A DNA stretch of 64,000 nucleotides from Saccharophagus degradans 2-40 (GTDB lineage Bacteria; Pseudomonadota; Gammaproteobacteria; Pseudomonadales; Cellvibrionaceae): positions 1,908,501 to 1,972,500 of the forward strand of contig NC_007912.1 of assembly GCF_000013665.1 (NCBI RefSeq), read 5' to 3'. Made by a program: the position numbers and the translations under genes. Positions 9,282-18,851 of the stretch are shown here, in pieces (position 1 is the stretch's first letter; every line of letters starts with the position of its first letter). The notes beneath the pieces were generated by a model that saw only the letters and a program-made list of their open reading frames with translations, had not been told where the DNA came from and searched no databases.

Positions 9282-11093
9282 CTAGTCTTGCGCGTATTCA
9301 TATTCGCGTAACACTTCTAAAAACTCGCCGCCGTACTGTTCAAGTTTTCTGTCGCCAATACCAGAAATACACAAGAGCTCTGAATCGTTCATGGGGCGCT
9401 TTTCTATCATTTCTTTTAGCGTGGCATCGTGAAAAATTACGTAGGGGGGCACGCCGTGTTCATCGGCTAATTCTTTGCGTACCCGTCGCAAGGCATTCCA
9501 TAATCCCATGTCGGCTTCATCAATATCTAATAAACGTTTACGCACAGAGGGGGCTTTTAAGGTGGCTTTATCTTTGCGTAATTCTATTGGTTCTTCGCCG
9601 CGTAATATTGGTCGGCAACTTTCTGTAAGAATCAAACTACCGTACCCATTAGGGTCGACGGTTAGGTAACCGCGTGCAACCAGCTGCCTAAAAATAGATC
9701 GCCATTCGGTAATGGCTAGCCCTTTACCTATGCCGTAAGTTGATAATTTATCGTGGCCGAATTTACGTATTTTCTCGTTGTCGGAGCCACGCAAAATATC
9801 TATAACGTGCGATGCACCAAAGCGCTGCTCGCTGCGGTAAACACAGCTTAAAGCCATGCGTACGGGTTCACTGGCGTCCCAGGTGTCGGCGGGTTGCAAG
9901 CAGTTGTCGCAATTACCGCAAGGGTGGGGCAGCTCGTCGCCAAAATAGCGCAGTAGGGTTGCGCGGCGGCAGGTGGTTATCTCGCACAAGCCCAGCATGA
10001 CACTTAGGCGCTGTTGTTCGTGGCGTTTGAACTCTTCGCTGCCCTCCGATGTGGCCATCATTTGCTGCAGTTTAACCACGTCTTCTAAGCCGTATAAAAG
10101 CAAAGCGGTTGCGGCGTCGCCATCGCGCCCTGCGCGGCCTGTTTCTTGATAGTAGGCCTCTACACTTTTGGGCATATCTAAGTGCACAACAAAACGCACG
10201 TCGGGTTTATCTATACCCATACCAAAGGCAATGGTTGCAACAATTATTACATTGTCGTCGCGCAAAAAACGCATTTGATTTTGTTGCCGAGTAGCCGCGG
10301 GTAACCCCGCATGGTAGGGCAGCGCATCGTAGCCTTGGGTAACTAACCACGCAGCGGTTTCTTCTACTTTTTTACGTGACAGGCAGTAAACAATACCGGC
10401 ATTGCCCGCTTGCTCTAACTGTAAAAAATTAAGTAATTGGTTGCGAGGCTTATCTTTTTGTTGAATGCGGTATTGAATATTGGGTCGGTCGAACCCGCTT
10501 ATAAATTGTTGTGCATTGTTTAAGCTTAAGCGCTCGACAATTTCTGCTTGCGTGCGTTGGTCGGCGGTGGCGGTAAGTGCAATGCGCGGCACATTGGGGA
10601 ACCGCTCATGCAATATATTTAAACTTAAGTAGTCGGCGCGAAAATCGTGCCCCCATTGCGCCACGCAGTGCGCTTCATCTATAGCAAATAAGGCGAGTGG
10701 CGCCTGTGCCAAAAGGGCGAGGGTGCGCGGTTGCACTAGCCGTTCTGGGGCAATGTAAAGTAAATCTAGTTCGCCACTTATTAGGTCTTGTTCTACCTGT
10801 TGCGCAGTTCGTAAATCGAGTGCGGAGTTTAAGTAGCCGGCGTTTACGCCTAATTCCTTAAGGGCATTTACTTGGTCTTCCATTAATGCGATAAGGGGCG
10901 ACACCACAATACCTACGCCGCTTCGTGCTAGCGAGGGAATTTGGTAACAAAGGGATTTACCGCCCCCTGTGGGCATTATGACAAGGGCATCGCCGCCTTG
11001 GCATACGCAATCTATAATATCTTGCTGTGGTTGGCGGAAAGCCTCGTAGCCAAAGGTGTGTTGCAGTATGTTTAGCGGAGTATTGGCGGTCAT
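9282..11093 (-). CDS. recQ: ATP-dependent DNA helicase RecQ
   Basis: 603 residues from the ATG at 11093. RecQ is a 3'-5' DNA helicase acting in recombination and replication-fork repair. Visible are Walker [13 protein letters not shown], the DEAH box ([16 protein letters not shown]), TATAD, the [10 protein letters not shown] motif VI, the zinc-binding cysteines in [21 protein letters not shown], the winged-helix RQC region, and a C-terminal HRDC domain ([18 protein letters not shown]). The frame extends to a TTG at 11156, but the ATG start fits RecQ homologues better. It is divergent from the CPXCG gene. Confidence 0.96.
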   Translation of the reverse strand: MTANTPLNILQHTFGYEAFRQPQQDIIDCVCQGGDALVIMPTGGGKSLCYQIPSLARSGVGIVVSPLIALMEDQVNALKELGVNAGYLNSALDLRTAQQVEQDLISGELDLLYIAPERLVQPRTLALLAQAPLALFAIDEAHCVAQWGHDFRADYLSLNILHERFPNVPRIALTATADQRTQAEIVERLSLNNAQQFISGFDRPNIQYRIQQKDKPRNQLLNFLQLEQAGNAGIVYCLSRKKVEETAAWLVTQGYDALPYHAGLPAATRQQNQMRFLRDDNVIIVATIAFGMGIDKPDVRFVVHLDMPKSVEAYYQETGRAGRDGDAATALLLYGLEDVVKLQQMMATSEGSEEFKRHEQQRLSVMLGLCEITTCRRATLLRYFGDELPHPCGNCDNCLQPADTWDASEPVRMALSCVYRSEQRFGASHVIDILRGSDNEKIRKFGHDKLSTYGIGKGLAITEWRSIFRQLVARGYLTVDPNGYGSLILTESCRPILRGEEPIELRKDKATLKAPSVRKRLLDIDEADMGLWNALRRVRKELADEHGVPPYVIFHDATLKEMIEKRPMNDSELLCISGIGDRKLEQYGGEFLEVLREYEYAQD

Positions 11094-11194
11094 AGGGTGT
11101 GTAGTGTTTACCTGTAAATAGGCGGCAAGGGTACCATTGCTAGGGCCAACAGCCAAACTGCAGGCTTAAATGTTTTGTATGTAGGGGGTAAGTG

Positions 11195-11392
11195 ATGAAT
11201 CAGCTAGTAGAAGAGCGTATTTATTGCCCATTTTGTGGCGAACCAATAAGTGTGCTTATAGATTGCTCCGTGCCAGAGCAAGAATATATAGAAGATTGCC
11301 AAGTGTGCTGCAAGCCGATTGATTTTATGGTTACCGTTGATGAAAGTGGTAACCCGAATGTAGTGGTTAGCGGCGAAAATGATAGCTACTAA
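11195..11392 (+). CDS. CPXCG motif-containing cysteine-rich protein
   Basis: 65 residues. Two CxxC pairs, CPFC near the start and CQVCC in the middle, plus a conserved acidic pattern (IEDCQVCCKPIDF) identify the small CPXCG family, a presumed zinc-binding cytoplasmic protein of unknown role. A GTG three bases upstream of the ATG could also serve; the AGGGGG site (11182-11187) suits the ATG. It precedes cytochrome b561 by 48 bases on the same strand and may be co-transcribed with it. Confidence 0.88.
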   Translation: MNQLVEERIYCPFCGEPISVLIDCSVPEQEYIEDCQVCCKPIDFMVTVDESGNPNVVVSGENDSY

Positions 11393-11440
11393 CCCATTGG
11401 TGATATTTACACATTAAAAAACTAAAAGGTAACAGTACAA

Positions 11441-12019
11441 ATGAGTGAAGATAGAGTTGAGTATGTAACGCAAGCGAGTGCCGAATTACCGCAAAACCCC
11501 AAGAGCTACAATAAGCTCTCTATTGGCTTGCATTGGTTAATGGTGCTTTTATTTATTGCGGTGTATGCAACCATAGAGTGCCGAACATTTTTTGAGCGCG
11601 GCACAGACATGCGCAATTTATTAAAAGAGTGGCATTTTATTTTAGGGTTAACCATTTTTACATTGGTATGGTTAAGGTTGGCTGTACGCGTGCTAAAACC
11701 TGCACCGCCCATTCTACCCACGCCACCAAAATGGCAAACCCTGCTCGCGCGGTTAGTTCATGCGGTGCTGTATGCACTTATGATTGGTATGCCCATTGCC
11801 GGCTGGTTAATTTTAAGCGGCGAGGGCAAACCTATTCCATTTTGGGGTTTAGAGCTGCCCGCACTTATGGGGCCAAATAAAGACCTCGCCCACGAAATAG
11901 AAGAGTTGCACGAATTGTTTGGTAAAGTGGGGTATTTTCTAATTGCGTTCCATGCCATTGCGGCGTTAGTGCATCACTACTTTTTTAAAGATAATACTTT
12001 GGTAAGAATGTTGAAGTAA
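11441..12019 (+). CDS. Cytochrome b561
   Basis: 192 residues with four hydrophobic helices and the expected heme-coordinating histidines: GLHWLMVLL in helix 1, WHFILGLTIF in helix 2, LVHAVLYALMIG in helix 3, and FHAIAALVHHYFF in helix 4. Proteins of this family are inner-membrane di-heme b-type cytochromes that shuttle electrons from ubiquinol, in some cases to superoxide. AAAAGGT upstream of the ATG is a plausible ribosome-binding site. It ends before a perfect hairpin at 12093-12112. Confidence 0.92.
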   Translation: MSEDRVEYVTQASAELPQNPKSYNKLSIGLHWLMVLLFIAVYATIECRTFFERGTDMRNLLKEWHFILGLTIFTLVWLRLAVRVLKPAPPILPTPPKWQTLLARLVHAVLYALMIGMPIAGWLILSGEGKPIPFWGLELPALMGPNKDLAHEIEELHELFGKVGYFLIAFHAIAALVHHYFFKDNTLVRMLK

Positions 12020-12092
12020 CAGTACTGCTAGCTTTCAATTTGTTTGTTGTAACTTTTGTAAAGGGTATCAACTGTAGAATATATGTACTTAA

Positions 12093-12112
12093 AACAACGT
12101 CTTGACGTTGTT
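12093..12112 (+). terminator. Hairpin after cytochrome b561
   Basis: Perfect inverted repeat AACAACGTC/GACGTTGTT separated by two bases, 74 bases after the stop. Only a short T/C-rich tail follows, so the termination role is probable rather than certain. Confidence 0.5.
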
Positions 12113-12227
12113 CTCATTGTGCTGGAAATAAATCTGTATTGCTATATTTATACCATTGAAAGTGCTTGTGCAGCATATGGTTGTTCAAGTCTCTTTCAAT
12201 AAATTAGTAACGCAAAAGGATTTAATG

Positions 12228-12623
12228 ATGAAAATTAGTTCAATTTTTAAAGCTGGCGCAGTGTGCTTATTTATATTTTGTGGTTTTTCTCAAGCAAATG
12301 CTTCACCGGTTAATATTACTATTTCAACCTATGGGAACAGTAATTCGAATGGCACTCTAGAGGCTTGGTGCCCAAATTCTGGTACCGCTTGTAAAGTTAT
12401 TGGCAATAGAGACTCCCACCCGGGGCCACGTTCTTGCACTATGGTTTGTGAAACAGGAGATACTGTTGTTACTACCTGTAAAGGTAATAGCAGTTCTCGC
12501 TGGATAGATGATTTTAATGTGCCTACAAATGCTGTTTCTATATATTTTGATTACGGAGATGAAAGCACCTATGGTTGGAGAGCAACAGGCTCAACCAATG
12601 TCTCGTGCGGGTTTACCGACTAG
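12228..12623 (+). CDS. Small cysteine-rich exported protein, unknown family
   Basis: 131 residues from the second of two adjacent ATGs. AAAAGGA at 12214-12220 fits this start; the frame is open further upstream to 12156. A clear Sec signal peptide (MKISSIFKAGAVCLFIFCGF, cleavage near ANA-SP) is followed by a compact mature domain of about 105 residues. It has six cysteines, and the pattern WCPN, ACKV, SCTMVC, TCKG, SCGF suggests three disulfides. It resembles small secreted beta-rich proteins, but I recognise no family. It is flanked by hairpins on both sides and looks monocistronic. Confidence 0.7.
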   Translation: MKISSIFKAGAVCLFIFCGFSQANASPVNITISTYGNSNSNGTLEAWCPNSGTACKVIGNRDSHPGPRSCTMVCETGDTVVTTCKGNSSSRWIDDFNVPTNAVSIYFDYGDESTYGWRATGSTNVSCGFTD

Positions 12624-12647
12624 TCTATCTCTTTAAAAATCGTTCCC

Positions 12648-12675
12648 TCCCACTGTTCGTAAGTGAGCGGTGGGA
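12648..12675 (+). terminator. Hairpin after the Cys-rich protein gene
   Basis: Eleven-bp stem with two G-U pairs (arms 12648-12658 and 12665-12675) and a 6-base loop, 24 bases after the stop, followed by a pyrimidine-rich CTTTCCTCTC tract. The remainder of 12676-12940 contains no gene I can support. Confidence 0.55.
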
Positions 12676-12940
12676 CTTTCCTCTCAATTAATTCAATTTG
12701 TAGTAACTCTGCCTTCCTATTCTGCTAGGATCAATAACCCTATAGTTTGTTTGTACCAAAAGTACAGCAAAATAGTATTCTGGTAAGTTAACTAAAATTA
12801 AGTGCGTATGCTTCGCTTAACGTAAAGAGGGGTAGTCGACACATGACTGTAGAGTTTTAAGTTCTAGTTTGAATTACTGGGAGGGTTAATATTTGTTAAG
12901 CTATTTCGGAATGGATATTTATAGAGAGAAAATATTATAG

Positions 12941-12975
12941 AAATACCCCGCTAGTACTAGCGGGGTATTTTTTTA
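12941..12975 (-). terminator. Terminator of the TonB-dependent receptor gene
   Basis: A perfect 30-bp palindrome (12941-12970; half AAATACCCCGCTAGT) lies seven bases past the receptor stop on the minus strand. A/T-rich flanks give U-runs on either strand, so it can work in both directions. Confidence 0.8.
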
Positions 12976-12977
12976 GC

Positions 12978-15767
12978 TTAATAACTATATTTCAAACTCA
13001 AACTAAACGTTTGGCCGCGTTCCTCGCGAATAATATCCACATCGGAAGCATTGCCGTCAGTATCTGTTGTAGTTCTTTGAATAACGAAATCTTCGTTCAA
13101 CAAGTTTTTCGCTCGGAATTTAACTGTTAAGCTTTCTGTAGGGTAGAAAGAATAAGTAAAGTTAAGCGAATTGAAAGGCTGCTCGAAGCTGTCTGGTGAA
13201 CCGTTACGACCAGCAAAGTACAAGCGCTCGCCAAATACGTTGTAAGCGAGTGTGGCACTGTGCTTAGAGTCGTAAGAATCGAAGCCAATTAAAACGTTAG
13301 CTGCGTATTCCGAGGCGCCATTTAAGCCACGAATGTCATTAGTTGGGGAGTCTGCATTGTTGCCCGTAACCAATTCGTGATCCATTACAGTGAAGTTACC
13401 TTGCGTGTAGAAGGGGTCTAATACACGGGTTAAGTCACCTAGGCCTTTTAAGTATTCAACTTCAATACCAGAAACTGTAGCGCTATCGGCATTGTGAATT
13501 TTGGCTGCAATATTGTCGTCAGCTGCTGCGGCTTCAAACAACTCGATTGGGTTTTTAATATCCTTATAAAACGCCGATACAGTGAAGTTGTCACCATTAG
13601 AGAAAAACCACTCAGCACGTAAGTCGTAGTTTTTCAGCGTGGAGGGCACAACATCTGGGTTACCGTTTACCGATACATCTGTAATAGGGTCTAGGTAGCT
13701 GCTGCTGGCAATTTCACGCAAGTCTGGGCGTACGGTTGAATCCGCATAGCTGGCACGTAGCTGGAAATCCTGTGCCCAAAAATCTTGTACCATCCAGGTT
13801 AGTGCGGCGGAGTAGAATAATTCTGAGTCTGAGTAGGTCGCATCTTCAAAAAATTGCGAAACAGGGTTGCCGTTGCTGTAATCGGCTTGCGCTTCTAATT
13901 GATTGAAAGCTTGTGTTAAACCTACAATCGGGCTGCCGTCAAACTCATTAGGGTTCCAGCCAAGGTTAACCTGTTGGTAATCTTCGCCTCGCACACCAGC
14001 AACAAAGCGTATTGTGTGGTCCCAAGTTAGGTCTAGTTTACCGTAGCCAGCACTAACACGGTTAGCAGCAAAATAACTGCTTGTTGCATCTTGCACGCTA
14101 ATGGCGTAGCCGAAGTCGGGGTCTAGTACATTTTCATCGGAATATAGTACGCCTAACGGGCCGCTAAATTCTGCGCGCTCTTCAGTTTTAGCACCTAGGT
14201 TAAAACGCAATTGTTCGAAGTAGCGCACTTTTTCCCAATTCTCTGCACCACCAATTAGCTTTATTTCGAATTTATCTAGTTCGAAAGGGAATGTGGCTTC
14301 CCAGCCGTAACTTTCTACATCGTCACGTAAATCCGAAAAGCGATATTGAGCAGCGTTGCGGTCTTGCGAGCCTACAGTTGTAGTGATGGTGTCACCTGTC
14401 ACTGGGTCGGCCGTGGTAAACGCATTTATACGGAGGTCGAGAGGAATGTCGGTAGTGGCTTCACTGTCAGAGTAATACCAGTTAACAGTCAAACCTTCTA
14501 AGAACTTGATCATATCCAGCTCAAGTGCTTCGATAGTTTCGAAACCAAGTTCATGCTCACCGTGAATTTGGTTGATAGTTACTTCACGCTGCTGGTATTC
14601 AAATTCGGTATAGCGTTGACCCTTACCAGATGATAACTCGTCGTTGGCATTAAAAAAGTTATTAATAGATACGGTATCATCAGTGTTGCGAATAAAAATA
14701 CTGGTCGTATTAATTTGGTTTTCTTCGTTAAATCGAAGACCAAACCCTAAAGTACCTGTTAAATCTACAGTGAAAGTGCTATCACTTATAAATTTAACTT
14801 GCTCTTCTGGGGCGCTAAAGCTGCGCTGAACGGTATCAGCATTGCGCCATTGGCGATCATACGAGCCGCCGGCAACTACGCCAAGCTCAATACCTTTCCA
14901 CAGGTCAAAAACACTACCCGCATTTAATTCTACGCCAAGGTCTTTTTGCCCGCTTTCATTGTTAATTGTAATATCGCGGAAAAGCTCTGTGGCTAAATCT
15001 CGGTTTACCGCTTCGGCCTCTGTCGTAGTAATGCCTGGCTGAGCTTCCTGAATACTGAATGGGCTAAAGTTGCCACGATAGGTACTTAAAGCGTTACGTA
15101 AAACAGGAGAGAGTGCACGTGTGCCGTCATCTTCACCCTTGTTGTCGTCACCACCACCATTGTACGACATAAAGTCGCCACCGGAGCCGGAATGCATACC
15201 TGTGCTTAATTCAATGTTAAACATGGTTGCAGCAGGAATGCCAGTAGTGCGAATGTCTACATGGCCACCACCAAAGGCTGCGGGCATATCGGCAGATGCA
15301 ACTTTTTGCACTGAAAGCGATTCCACAATCGATGTAGGGAATATATCTAGCGGAATTACATTGCGCGTTAAATCTGGTGATGGCACTACTGCACCGTTTA
15401 GTGTGGTGCTTAGGTAACGTTCACCCAAACCGCGCACGTACACATATTTGTCGTCGACTAAGGTTACGCCCGGTAAACGGCGCAGTGCAGCCGCAACGGT
15501 GGAATCGCCAGTGCGGCTAAATGTTTCTGAAGTAATAATATCAATAGCAACAGATTGATCCATACGCTCACCAATTACATCGGTGGCGGAATCTTGCAGG
15601 CGGCCAAGAATTAATACTTCTTCAATTGGGCTTTTAATGCCCAAATCTACTTTGGGTTTGCTTTCTGCGGTTTCTTCTTGAGCGTAAGCGCTGCCAATTG
15701 CAACACTTAGTACGCTAAGCGGAAACGCCGCTAAAGCACCAGTTAAATTGCGTTTAAATTTGTTCAT
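12978..15767 (-). CDS. TonB-dependent outer-membrane receptor
   Basis: 929 residues. A signal peptide ends near AYA-QE. It is followed by a short spacer, a TonB-box-like EEVLILGR, and a plug domain containing LRRLPGVTLVD, VYVRGLGERYLSTTLNG and ADMPAAFGGGHVDIRTTG. A long beta-barrel ends in an aromatic residue (SLKYSY), as outer-membrane barrels do. The family imports siderophores, vitamins or oligosaccharides using TonB energy. It lies 125 bases downstream of a beta-helix-like lipoprotein gene on the same strand, so the two probably work together at the cell surface. The ligand is unknown. ATG with AGGTCC upstream. Confidence 0.9.
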   Translation of the reverse strand: MNKFKRNLTGALAAFPLSVLSVAIGSAYAQEETAESKPKVDLGIKSPIEEVLILGRLQDSATDVIGERMDQSVAIDIITSETFSRTGDSTVAAALRRLPGVTLVDDKYVYVRGLGERYLSTTLNGAVVPSPDLTRNVIPLDIFPTSIVESLSVQKVASADMPAAFGGGHVDIRTTGIPAATMFNIELSTGMHSGSGGDFMSYNGGGDDNKGEDDGTRALSPVLRNALSTYRGNFSPFSIQEAQPGITTTEAEAVNRDLATELFRDITINNESGQKDLGVELNAGSVFDLWKGIELGVVAGGSYDRQWRNADTVQRSFSAPEEQVKFISDSTFTVDLTGTLGFGLRFNEENQINTTSIFIRNTDDTVSINNFFNANDELSSGKGQRYTEFEYQQREVTINQIHGEHELGFETIEALELDMIKFLEGLTVNWYYSDSEATTDIPLDLRINAFTTADPVTGDTITTTVGSQDRNAAQYRFSDLRDDVESYGWEATFPFELDKFEIKLIGGAENWEKVRYFEQLRFNLGAKTEERAEFSGPLGVLYSDENVLDPDFGYAISVQDATSSYFAANRVSAGYGKLDLTWDHTIRFVAGVRGEDYQQVNLGWNPNEFDGSPIVGLTQAFNQLEAQADYSNGNPVSQFFEDATYSDSELFYSAALTWMVQDFWAQDFQLRASYADSTVRPDLREIASSSYLDPITDVSVNGNPDVVPSTLKNYDLRAEWFFSNGDNFTVSAFYKDIKNPIELFEAAAADDNIAAKIHNADSATVSGIEVEYLKGLGDLTRVLDPFYTQGNFTVMDHELVTGNNADSPTNDIRGLNGASEYAANVLIGFDSYDSKHSATLAYNVFGERLYFAGRNGSPDSFEQPFNSLNFTYSFYPTESLTVKFRAKNLLNEDFVIQRTTTDTDGNASDVDIIREERGQTFSLSLKYSY

Positions 15768-15818
15768 TTGAGCGGACCTATATAATAGAAGCAGCTAAGG
15801 TTTGGTAGCCAGTAATAG

Positions 15819-15842
15819 AAAGGGCGCCGTAGGGCGCCCTTT
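15819..15842 (-). terminator. Strong intercistronic hairpin between lipoprotein and receptor genes
   Basis: Perfect 10-bp stem AAAGGGCGCC/GGCGCCCTTT with a 4-base loop. On the minus strand it is followed by TTTCTATT. It could be a partial terminator that sets the lipoprotein-to-receptor ratio. Confidence 0.65.
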
Positions 15843-15891
15843 ATTTACGGCTGTGCATTAATTGCTAGAAATACTTGTTAGCTTTCTAGAA

Positions 15892-17586
15892 TTACTCAGC
15901 AACAAACCAAAGCGCTTGGCCGCGGTTACCTTCGTGCAAGCCGTAAGCCCAGTTTGCAGTCCAGTCGTCATCCATAGACACAGCACCTAGTAGGTCGTTA
16001 TCTGGAGTAGCTGTTACAGCGCCGCCGTTAATTACCATGTCGGCAACAGGTAGTGAGTAGAAGCCGTTGGTGAACAAAGCAATGTTTACATCGGTTGCAT
16101 CGTCAGCAGGGTTTTCTCCGCCAGTAAGCGTTGCCATGGTATCGTTTTCTAGGTTTAACCAATCCAAAGTAGAAGAGCCGTTAAGGTCGCCTTTGGTTAA
16201 TACAGTACATGCGAATACAGAATCTTCAATTGTTAAAATATCATCCAGTGCAGCCTGACCGCTTTCATGTTCGATACGTAGACAGAAGTGATCTTCAGTG
16301 CCTGGGTTCGTTTCCGCACCGTATGCGGTGGTCATAATGGTGTTTTTGATTTCTGGCATATGTGCTTCACGAATGCGGATGCCAGCACCTTCACCGCGAG
16401 TACCTTGGTTAGATGGAGAAATAATACAAGTTAGGTTATTGATTTTTGCTTGGCTATGTAAACCACGAGTAATAAAGTCTGTAATAGTTGCTTGATCTTT
16501 TTTATCGTGACTGCCAATACCGTCAGACTCTACACACTGGTTGCCGTAGTTTTCGGATTGAATAACCAGCGCGTGGCTGATTGTGCCGCGGTAGCCTTCA
16601 TCGATATCGATTGAGTCATCGCGAACATACATGCCTATGTAGTGAGAGATATTTACTGCACCACCAAACATTTCGATACCATCATCAAGAGTCGAGTAGG
16701 CTTGCAAGTAATCTACTAAAGTGCCAGAACCAACAGCATCAAATGAAATACCGTTTAATTCGTTCCCCGCTGCTACCTGTGCACCAGTGTGCTTAACGAT
16801 AAAGTAGTTTAAAACACCGGAGTTATCATCGTTGTTGTCGCCGCCGTAATGAGTTTGACCCGCGCCAGCTTTACCTTCTGCTTCTACGTTACACTCTTCG
16901 CCTGGCGCAATGGCAATAGTGCCATCGTCAACAGAACCGGTGTATTCACACTTGTTAGTTACGCCAAAACCATTAATGATCATGCCGCCCCATTCGCCGT
17001 CTGCTTCTGGGTCTACAGTGCCGTCTACCGCATCGCTTACAGAAGTAACCGTGATAGGTGCGCCAGCTTCACCTTCGGCAAAAACTTGTGAACCGCGGTT
17101 AATTACAAAGTAATCGTCAGCAGAGCGGAATGCCAATGTAGCGCCGGCTTCAATACGTAAAACAGAACCGTCACCACCTTGCATAATGCCTGCAGCAATA
17201 CGGTCAGCATCGTTATCGTAGTTTTGACCAATTACTAAACTGCCGTTAAAAATATGTACGCCGTCATTTGGAAGGTCGGCCAAGAAAAGCTCACCTTCGC
17301 CAACGTAAGGCTTGTTTAAAGAAACAAAGTTAGTGCGGTAAGTACAGTCGCCCGTTGCAGCGCTATAGTCACCTTGAATAACGCCACTTGCGTCTGTGTA
17401 AGATGCACAAGGGTTAGTGGTAGGAGTAGTTGGTGTTTCTCCACCGTTATCAACGTTGTTGCTGTTGTCGCCAACAGAGTTATCTACCGGTGAGTTGTTC
17501 TGTGCATCGATAACAACATCGCCACCGCCACATGCAGCTAGTGCAGCACTTAATGCGGTAATGCTTAACAAAGTTTGAATCTTCAT
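15892..17586 (-). CDS. Surface lipoprotein with parallel beta-helix-like repeats
   Basis: 564 residues from the ATG at 17586, chosen for its GGAGAG ribosome-binding site and lipoprotein signal (ALAAC, Cys19, followed by GGG); the frame is open upstream to 17757. After a low-complexity Asp/Asn/Thr linker (about 30-55), the protein is rich in Gly/Asp with repeated short strands typical of right-handed beta-helix proteins (GTLVDYLQAYSTLDDGIE, ISHALVIQSENYG, IKNTIMTTAYG). Similar lipoproteins occur beside TonB-dependent receptors in marine gammaproteobacteria. I infer a role in surface capture of a substrate for the downstream receptor; enzymatic activity is not evident. Confidence 0.75.
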   Translation of the reverse strand: MKIQTLLSITALSAALAACGGGDVVIDAQNNSPVDNSVGDNSNNVDNGGETPTTPTTNPCASYTDASGVIQGDYSAATGDCTYRTNFVSLNKPYVGEGELFLADLPNDGVHIFNGSLVIGQNYDNDADRIAAGIMQGGDGSVLRIEAGATLAFRSADDYFVINRGSQVFAEGEAGAPITVTSVSDAVDGTVDPEADGEWGGMIINGFGVTNKCEYTGSVDDGTIAIAPGEECNVEAEGKAGAGQTHYGGDNNDDNSGVLNYFIVKHTGAQVAAGNELNGISFDAVGSGTLVDYLQAYSTLDDGIEMFGGAVNISHYIGMYVRDDSIDIDEGYRGTISHALVIQSENYGNQCVESDGIGSHDKKDQATITDFITRGLHSQAKINNLTCIISPSNQGTRGEGAGIRIREAHMPEIKNTIMTTAYGAETNPGTEDHFCLRIEHESGQAALDDILTIEDSVFACTVLTKGDLNGSSTLDWLNLENDTMATLTGGENPADDATDVNIALFTNGFYSLPVADMVINGGAVTATPDNDLLGAVSMDDDWTANWAYGLHEGNRGQALWFVAE

Positions 17587-18120
17587 GAGTAAAAACTCTC
17601 CTAATGGGTTCGAAACGAAAATGTAATAATTAGATTCATGCCGGCTTAAAAGGCCAACACAAATAAATTCAAAATTAATTTTTTGCCGTAAAAGTAAGTT
17701 GCGAATGCCTCTAAAAGGCCCCCAATCGCAAAGCTCCACAGCGCTTATGTGGCGCATATATTTGATGAACTAGATGACACTAAAGAGGCAGAAATATGAA
17801 TGTTGTGTTACAGCTGGGCGTCGTAATTATTAAGTTGGCAGCGTATCTAAACTGAGGGGTTAGCGCAAACTAACATAAGTTTTAAAAATAGATCTTTCGA
17901 ATACAAAAAATTACAAACATGTATTTTTTGTGTCAGAAATATTGCAGCGTTTTGTGCGGTTTTTGATCGTTTACAAAGGCAAATGAAGAAGTGGAAAGAG
18001 GAAATGAAAAGGAGAGATGGAAAGAAGAAATAAAAAAGGGAAATAAAAAATGAATTGAAATTAGAGGAAAGCAGGAAGGGTAAGTGAAGGTGAAATATTT
18101 ATTTCGAGAAAACCTTACAT
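17587..18120. other. Intergenic region with a long purine-rich tract
   Basis: No gene seen in these 534 bases. It must hold the promoter of the lipoprotein/receptor pair (minus strand). From about 17974 to 18096 the plus strand is almost entirely purine, with only scattered pyrimidines, made of GAAA/GGAAA-type runs. Confidence 0.7.
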
Positions 18121-18147
18121 AAAAGAAGCGTGAACAAACACGCTTCT
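18121..18147 (-). terminator. Terminator of the nitroreductase gene
   Basis: Nine-bp perfect stem AGAAGCGTG/CACGCTTCT (18124-18132, 18139-18147) with a 6-base loop. On the minus strand it runs into TTTT. It lies immediately past the stop. Confidence 0.8.
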
Positions 18148-18155
18148 GTCACCTG

Positions 18156-18719
18156 TTACTCAAAATAACTCACCCTGTCTTCCAGCGCAGGTCGTTCTCG
18201 CTCACTAGGCGCTTGTGCGGCAGAGCCAACATAAATATACCCAGCAACACGCTCGTTTGCTTGCAGGCCGAGTAGGGCATCCACATCGGCATCATACGCG
18301 TACCACTCGGTTAGCCACTGGGCAACAAACCCTTGTGCATGGGCAGCGTGTAGCATATTCATGCACGCCGCACCGGCAGAAAGTACCTGCTCCCACTCGG
18401 GTACTTTATGTTCAATAGGGGCTGCTATAACAGCTACTACGCAAGGGGCACGGTTAAAGCGATCGGCTTCAAAAGCGAGTAACTTTTCACTGGCGTCTGT
18501 GTTTTTGCTAGCAAAAATTTTTGCTAGCGCGTCGCCAAAACGCGCGCGCGCATCGCCTTCAAACACCACAAAACGCCAAGGGCCTATTTTGCCGTGGTCT
18601 GGCACGCGGTGACCGGCTTTCAAAATTACATCTAATTGGTCGCGATTTGGCCCAGGGGCAATCATGTCTTTAGCGGTAACCGAGCGACGGGTTAATAAAG
18701 CATCAATAACAGGGTGCAT
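18156..18719 (-). CDS. YdjA-like nitroreductase family protein
   Basis: 187 residues. It aligns along its length with the compact NAD(P)H- and FMN-dependent nitroreductases of the YdjA type: [12 protein letters not shown] at the N-terminus (FMN phosphate contact), [21 protein letters not shown], and the [22 protein letters not shown] helix. Natural substrates of this subfamily are not well defined. The ATG has AGAGACC upstream. It is divergent from gltX, with 132 bases between starts. Confidence 0.9.
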   Translation of the reverse strand: MHPVIDALLTRRSVTAKDMIAPGPNRDQLDVILKAGHRVPDHGKIGPWRFVVFEGDARARFGDALAKIFASKNTDASEKLLAFEADRFNRAPCVVAVIAAPIEHKVPEWEQVLSAGAACMNMLHAAHAQGFVAQWLTEWYAYDADVDALLGLQANERVAGYIYVGSAAQAPSERERPALEDRVSYFE

Positions 18720-18809
18720 AAAATTTGGTCTCTTTTGTCGGTTAATGAAAGAATTGCAGCGCAGTTTACCCAGCTAAGCGCAAAGGCTCCAGTTAATGTG
18801 GAATTAGCG

Positions 18810-18815
18810 TATAAT
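18810..18815 (+). promoter_or_regulatory. -10 element of the gltX promoter
   Basis: A consensus TATAAT lies 36 bases before the gltX ATG. No good -35 hexamer is seen at 16-18 bases, so it may need an activator or rely on the -10 element. A GC-rich discriminator (CGCGCC) follows. Confidence 0.5.
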
Positions 18816-18851
18816 CGCGCCCTAGATTTCACATATGCAAGAGGCAATACA

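Noticed and set aside
9197-9628. Open frame of 143 residues on the plus strand
   Set aside because: It overlaps the end of one real gene and antisense recQ; Arg/Cys-rich shadow composition.
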